Assembly (NCBI GenBank): GCA_034190875.2
Contig: CM067356.1
Coordinates: 51,075,263 to 51,139,262, forward strand
Length of the DNA: 64,000 nt
Direction: 5' to 3'
Origin: Urechis unicinctus
Taxonomy: Eukaryota > Annelida > Polychaeta > Xenopneusta > Urechidae
The notes below the pieces were generated by a model that ran no database searches, was not told where the DNA came from, and worked only from the letters and a program-made list of their open reading frames with translations. This document shows, piece after piece, positions 59,301-64,000 of this stretch (positions within the stretch are counted from its first letter, which is position 1; every line of letters starts with the position of its first letter). The translations under genes were made by a program, and so were the position numbers.

Positions 59301-62300
59301 GTGAAACTGATGATTAAATTGGTATCGGAGTCAATAATCTCATTATTGCTACAAATTTAATCTTTTGAAGAAATTGTCAATAGCAATGGTGCTTTAATGG
59401 GCATTTTGATCTCAATGATGAAGACATGATCAGTTCTGCTACTGAAGCTGATGCTGACATCTCCTTACCTACACTGAGAGATCTATGCAGGAATAGCCAT
59501 GCTTGTTTGTCAAAGGGATCCTGAGCATTGACGAGAGGCTGGAATGGCCTGGTTCAGTCAATCGGCTGGTGGTGACTTACCCTGGGATAATCGTTTCCAT
59601 TTCTATCTTTTCAATCTCCATTTTTATTTATTGTAGAAGGCAGCTGGTCAATCTTATCTATTAACCTTTCATAGCACCATATAACACATGAGTATTGGTG
59701 TGCTGTTAAACCCTATACTTAGCTTACCTTACTTTGATCTCTATGATGAAAACTTGATCAGTTCTGCTACTGAAGCTGATGCTGACATCTCCTTACCTAC
59801 ACTGAGAGATCAATGCAGGAATAGCCATGCTTGTTTGTCAAAGGGATCCTGAGCATTGACGAGAGGCTGGAATGGCCTGGTTCAGTCAATCGGCTGGTGG
59901 TGACTTACCCTGGGATAATCGTTTCCATTTTTATCTTTTCAATCTCCATTTTTATTTATTGTAGAAGGCAGCTGGTCAATCTTATCTATTAACCTTTCAT
60001 AGCACCATATAACACATGAGTATTGGTGTGCTGTTAAACCCTATACTTACCTTACCTTACTTTGATCTCTATGATGAAAACTTGATCAGTTCTGCTACTG
60101 AAGCTGATGCTGACATCTCCTTACCTACACTGAGAGATCTTCCCCTGTGGGTTTGGGGGTTAAATAGGCCCACTGTATCCTCCTGCATCTTGTAATATGC
60201 GACTAATAGGGGGCAACATGTTGGCTGTGGGTTGCGACTCGTGTAGGTTGACAATGGGTTCCTGGTGGTTGAGCGGTCCTTGCAAGACACTACTCTGGTC
60301 TGGATTTCGCCTAGACGAGAGAGAGGCTGGAATGGCCTGGTTCAGTCAATTGGCTGGTGGTGACTTGTCCTAGGATGATTGTTTCCATTTTTATCTTTTC
60401 AATCTCCATTTTCATTTATCTTAGAAGGCGGCTGCTCAATCAGGTCAATCTTATCTATTTACATTTCTTGGAACCATATAACATATGAGTATTGGTGTGC
60501 TGTTAAACCTATACTTACCTTACACAGAGATCTATTGACCTCTATCCTAATACAGTGCAATCCGTTAAAGGGGACGCCTCCTTGGCCGGTCTAACATCCC
60601 ATTTAACGAGGCATCCCCAATAGCGAGGTCCCACCAACCCTACACAACTAAAGAACATGCAGGTGTCCACAACAAACAGAAAACTACAGGGCCCGACCCA
60701 ACGCACAAAAGCAAGTAAAATGTGAACAATTAAATCATCTCACAAGTTGAATTTATTATTTATTACAAATTACAAAAAAACACACACATTGTGTACAATG
60801 AACATCAGGTAAAATCGGCTTGGCTTGTCCCATCAGAGTTCGTATTGTATTTATGCATCCACATATCCATGCGGTTTCTAATTAATTTTGAAGAATTGGT
60901 CCAAACTCGATTGGGTGGTTTCTTCGGCCGCTAAGTCCATTGACACGTTTTAGATGTGGCGCAGACTACAATACACAATGTGATCATCGCCGTAGCCTTG
61001 CTCTTGCTCTTGAGTGAATCGTCTCAAATAATCCACGAGTATATGCAGGGCTCAAAATTACCACCCGCCCGCCCCCCACTGGGTAAATGATCACAACCAG
61101 CCGCCCGGCTGGCGGGTAGATTTTTTCCGCGCTTACACAACGCGCCCAGTTCAATGCAACAGCAGCGGGCTCACGTGATTAAGCGCCGCTTGAACCATAA
61201 ACCCGACTAACACATGAAATAAGAAACTTCTCGGCTGTATACTATCATGTCTTACTGCTGTATACTATCGTGTCTTACGTAATTTATTGACCCATCGTTT
61301 GACACTGTTGAATAAACCGATGGCATAGATGGGCTCACACAAAAATTTATACAACTAACGTGCCTCGATTGTTTGTGAAGACTTTATAATCCATAGATCA
61401 GGGATCAGCTGGCTGCAGTCGGTGTTAAATTTTGGACCCATCACGGTATCTGGTGTGAACAAAGAACAAATGCCATGATCAAATGCCCACCCCACTCCCT
61501 CCCAAGCTATCTAATGGCAGCCTCTCATATTTAGATGCAACATGCACCTACTGACCTTAGTAAGTCGAACGGTTACTTGGCAACAACGAATCTCCCAATT
61601 TCCTGTCTGTTGACAAATTTTATGTAAACACTTTTCCATCGCATAAAGGCATTTTTATTTGAATTCATCAATTTCATTTACCATGTACCATCTGTGAATG
61701 GTATTCATAAAAATGAGATAAAAGCCAGGTTATGCAGAAAAGCTGAATTCATGCATACAAGAACATTTGCAATGATTATCTAGAATCGTAATAACCACAA
61801 CAAAACAAAATTGATACGACTGTGAAATTAGGCAAGTCAACTCTTCTCGAGCTAGTAACATTTGTAAGTGACACGACGGAAAGACGTAACATCACCAATA
61901 CGCGCGATGTTTTCTTCGCGCGCTCGTGACTTTTCTTTCGCGTCAGTTTTGTGATTGCAGTGTGCAATTAACGACTTTTCTTTCGCGTCTGTTTTGTGAT
62001 TGCAGTGTGCAATTAACGATAAGCCCACCAACAGTTGTGTGACTTACGTAACGCGCGTGGCATGTTTTCTTTAAGTGTTTCGTGCGAGTTGATTTCCTAG
62101 CCGTCGGTAAGCAAACCTATATATGGGCAGTACACAATTTCTGAAGATGTTGATGTGGCGTTATGTTCACGGTTCTAAAACGCAAATTTGAAGAGAACAA
62201 AAAAGCTCAGAGAGCACTGTATGAAAAAGAGAAGCGCTGCAGTAAATATGACCGTGTCATGTTCTGATTCAGTCAGTTCACCCTTTAAATTGGTTAATTA

Positions 62301-63888
62301 GTAAATTATTTGGTATTTCCATGATGAAGGCTTGATCAGTTCTGATGCTGACACAGATCTTTGGTGATATACTGAATTGCGCACGCCTATTATACAATAA
62401 AGTTGTGGCAGATTTATGTAAAATTGAAGCTTATTGATGGTTGTTATCTCTTATCTTGCCAAGCTGTCATCAAGCCATTGCGTTTTACAACTTGGATACT
62501 GTAACAAACCAATTAAATCATAATGGATCAAATGTAACAAACCAATTAAATCATAATGGATCATTGTGTTGTGCGTGTCAATATATAGCTGCATCTTGAA
62601 TGTAGGGTTGCGATAGCTGTACGTGCTTCTTGAATTTTCATTGGATTGAGTATTTATATATAAGGATGCAGCACGTGTGGGGAGACAAAGCTGATGACGT
62701 TTCGACTTTAAAAAGTATGATCTAACAGTTGGTAATAAAGAAGATTGTGGTACTCAACAAACGAAGCCTGTGTCAGATACATTAAAATTTTCATCCTGTG
62801 TAGCTGTCTTGACGTAACCTTTATTGTTAGATGAATAATATAGCGTGTTGTTATATTTGCTGTGATGATACTGTGACGGGCGGACTGACTTCTCTGTTGG
62901 AGGTCGTGGTGAAGGTCACATTTCTGAGCCTTGTGGTGTAACGACATTCGTCTCTGTATAAATCGTACTTGACTAACTGTAGGCATTTGTTAAATTGAAC
63001 CCTAATGCCCACCACAGTTGGTGCTTCAACAATAAAACACTCATCATCACTATCTATTACCACCTTGATGTAACTTCATTGATGAAAACAGCCTGTAGTT
63101 TTTTTTGCTGTGATGATACTGTGACGGGCGGACTGACTTCTCTATTGGAGGTCGTGGTGAAGGTCACAGCTCTGAGCCTCATGACACAAGTTGGAGATAA
63201 TAAATATTTCTGAACCTTAGAATTCTATATAATCGTTTTGAAGAGCCTGATGTTAGCAATATTTTTGCCATACAATTTGACGAGTAATGAAGCTAACTTT
63301 TCCATATAGATCTTTGAGTTGGTTGTGGGTTATGACTCATGTCAGTAGGCAGTGGGATCCAGATGGTTGACTGGAGGTGGTCCTTGCGAAGGCTATATCT
63401 GCCACACACCACTTAGGCCCTGATTTGTCCAGGCAAAAGGTCTGGTCAAGTCAATTGGCTGGATGGTGGTGACAAGTGCTTTTCTCATTTTTCACCTTCT
63501 TGTTTAAGTTCAGCATCAATTTCCCTTTCTTTCCCTCCAGTTGTCCTAGACAGCCACTGCTCAATTGGGGCAACTTCATCATAACTATGTAGGCTTCATC
63601 CTTCACATTGGTGTTGGTGTATCGTTTAACTGTATTCTTACTTTGAGAAACTTAGTTCTGGGTCATTTGATCAAAGCATGGTCTACCCACATTAGGGCCT
63701 GGCTTTACTGTTTGGGTTGAAGCTTATAAACTAGTTCTTTTGGACCAGCGTCACCACTTGCTCATGTGACTGTTTGTGTTACAGGAGGAAGTTGCCCACA
63801 GTCCAGACGTTCACTTTGAGCCCATAGTGAGTCTGCCTAAGGTGGATATCATTACGATGGAAGAAGATGAGCAGGAGATGCTGAAATT
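56331..63888 (+). CDS. RANBP1: Ran-binding protein 1, first two coding exons (gene runs out of the window)
   Basis: Exon 1 is 56331-56345 (ATGGCAGATGATAAG, MADDK) with a GTAACA donor. Exon 2 is 63785-63888, after TTACAG, with codons for EEVAHSPDVHFEP, IVSLPKVDIITMEEDEQEML, K and a split Leu, then a GTAACT donor at 63889. The segment FEPIVSLP...EEDEQEMLKL closely matches the region just before the Ran-binding (PH-like) domain of RanBP1. The domain itself must lie beyond 64000. RanBP1 binds RanGTP in the cytosol and, with RanGAP, promotes GTP hydrolysis and cargo release after nuclear export. Exon 1 is very short, and its link to exon 2 over a 7.4-kb intron is inferred from frame, splice sites and the typical MAD- start. 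The intron holds the hAT-like, tandem-repeat and pogo-like sequences listed separately. Confidence 0.82.
56662..56970 (+). repeat. Dispersed repeat, copy 2 of 2 in the window
   Basis: Matches 43189-43488 in the same orientation over about 300 bp, with many substitutions. It lies in the first intron of RanBP1. Confidence 0.75.
57287..58792. mobile_element. hAT-like DNA transposon, decayed
   Basis: Ends are CAGGGTTCGACACTAA (57287-57302) and the exact inverse TTAGTGTCGAACCCTG (58777-58792). The 5-bp sequence AAGTG flanks both ends (57282-57286 and 58793-58797). Subterminal ACTTGTCC words recur near both ends. A minus-strand frame at 57933-57658 encodes KRERKFLPTWKDTFPWV followed by MFC, which resembles the N-terminal BED/TTF-type zinc-finger region of hAT proteins related to ZNF862. 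No DDE or dimerisation region is present, so the element is non-autonomous. CAGGG ends and the coding remnant favour hAT, although hAT usually makes 8-bp duplications. Confidence 0.8.
57658..57933 (-). pseudogene. hAT-type zinc-finger N-terminus inside the element
   Basis: A 91-codon frame. Residues about 55-85 (QNKRERKFLPTWKDTFPWVD then EEKGMFC) match the start of hAT-derived ZNF862-like proteins; the first half is low-complexity and Ser/Thr-rich. The usual second Cys pair is absent and the frame ends soon after. Probably a remnant of the element's transposase first exon. Confidence 0.55.
58793..59400. other. RanBP1 intron, no feature recognised
   Basis: Unique-looking intron sequence. No coding or repeat structure is recognised. 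Confidence 0.4.
59404..60540. repeat. About 326-bp tandem repeat
   Basis: Three and a part direct copies. Starts are recognisable by TTGATCTCTATGATGAA near 59407, 59733 and 60061; each continues through GATCAGTTCTGCTACTGAAG and ATTGACGAGAGGCTGGAATG. The first two units are very similar. The third diverges after GAGAGATCT at about 60140 and picks up the unit again at about 60320. Related words recur near 62320 (TTGATCAGTTCTGATGCTGA) and 63325, so the repeat family is spread through the intron. Confidence 0.9.
60551..61045 (-). mobile_element. pogo/Tigger-type DNA transposon remnant
   Basis: The TA at 60551-60552 followed by CAGTGCAATCCGTTAAAG and then TTTAACGAGGCATCCCC is typical of a pogo/Tigger terminal region. 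On the minus strand, about 61043-60890 encodes LVDYLRRFTQEQEQGYGDDH and, after an in-frame TAA, DLAAEETTQSSLDQFFKIN and a stop. The QSSLDQFF ending is characteristic of pogo-family transposases. The element is cut at 61045, where a different transposon end begins. Confidence 0.75.
61046..61140. mobile_element. Unpaired hAT-like transposon end
   Basis: CAGGGCTCAAAATTACCACC begins exactly where the pogo remnant stops, followed by CGCCCG-rich subterminal sequence. It resembles a hAT 5' terminus. No matching inverted end (…TTTTGAGCCCTG) was found to the right in this window, so its extent is unknown. Confidence 0.45.
61141..61925. other. RanBP1 intron, no feature recognised
   Basis: Non-coding. 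A small local duplication (CTGTATACTATCxTGTCTTAC) lies at about 61233-61278. The rest is featureless to the eye. Confidence 0.4.
61926..62018. repeat. Two-copy 46-bp tandem repeat
   Basis: ACTTTTCTTTCGCGTCxGTT through GATTGCAGTGTGCAATTAAC occurs twice in direct tandem with one mismatch. Confidence 0.9.
62500..62565. repeat. Two-copy 31-bp tandem repeat
   Basis: GTAACAAACCAATTAAATCA followed by TAATGGATCA is repeated twice in direct tandem. Confidence 0.9.
62860..63181. repeat. Two-copy direct repeat, 248 bp apart
   Basis: A block of about 72 bp, GCTGTGATGATACTGTGACG followed by GGCGGACTGACTTCTCT and GGAGGTCGTGGTGAAGGTCA, occurs at 62860-62931 and 63108-63180 with few differences. The flanking sequence (GTAACxT...TTGATGxAA) is also partly shared, so the full unit may be about 248 bp. 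Confidence 0.85.
63182..63784. other. RanBP1 intron 3' part
   Basis: Contains degraded words related to the 326-bp repeat (GTTGTGGGTTATGACTCATG, TCAATTGGCTGG) and the acceptor TGTGTTACAG for exon 2 at 63784. Confidence 0.5.
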
Positions 63889-64000
63889 GTAACTAGGCTT
63901 TCTGAAAACTTTCATGTCATTATTCCTTAACGAGGAGTCATTCTTAGACAAATCATGCCTTCCAGCAATTCTCACTAATATTGTGCATTGAAGTGGTATC

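Overview
This is a window of animal (metazoan) nuclear DNA. Its genes are split by GT-AG introns, most of the DNA is non-coding, and it is rich in microsatellites, minisatellites, transposon remnants and recent duplications. The gene set (Toll-like receptor with two cysteine clusters, cytosolic sulfotransferases, NaGLT1/MFSD4-like transporters, NQO1/NQO2-like quinone reductases, RanBP1, P2X7-like zinc-domain relic, THAP/YqaJ/DDE transposons) fits a marine invertebrate, such as a mollusc or other lophotrochozoan, or an invertebrate deuterostome such as amphioxus. I cannot choose between these from sequence alone.

Layout. 1-3.8 kb: a broken P2X7-type intracellular-domain gene (minus strand) and a 28-bp minisatellite. 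3.9-5.9 kb: an intronless Toll-like receptor (minus). 6.7-8.3 kb: a dispersed repeat and long CATA/TA microsatellites. 9.2-16.9 kb: two near-identical two-exon sulfotransferase genes (minus) in a direct duplication of about 1.9 kb, separated by microsatellites and an 18-bp minisatellite. 17.7-41.9 kb: a direct tandem duplication of a 12.1-kb unit. Each unit holds a minus-strand MFS transporter and a plus-strand NQO-like gene, arranged head to head, plus several minisatellites. 42-47.5 kb: an NQO fragment that lacks exon 1, then a third, intact NQO-like gene. 48.3-51.3 kb: a TIR-bounded DNA transposon of ISL2EU/IS4EU type (SAP-YqaJ nuclease plus DDE_4 transposase) with THAP and YqaJ fragments beside it. 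52.1-55.7 kb: a nearly full coding LINE (minus) whose 5' side ends in a TA microsatellite. 56.3-63.9 kb: the first two coding exons of RanBP1 (plus), separated by a 7.4-kb intron that hosts a hAT-like element, a 326-bp tandem repeat, a pogo/Tigger relic and smaller duplications.

The main biological story is local gene birth and decay in detoxification/redox families. Sulfotransferase is duplicated. The MFS-NQO pair is duplicated as a block. The second NQO copy carries a 10-bp coding deletion that ends it early. A fourth NQO survives only as a fragment. The two 12-kb units are so alike that an assembly artefact (two haplotypes placed in tandem) must be excluded before biological conclusions are drawn. 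All exon boundaries were set by eye from splice signals and reading frame, and no database search was possible.
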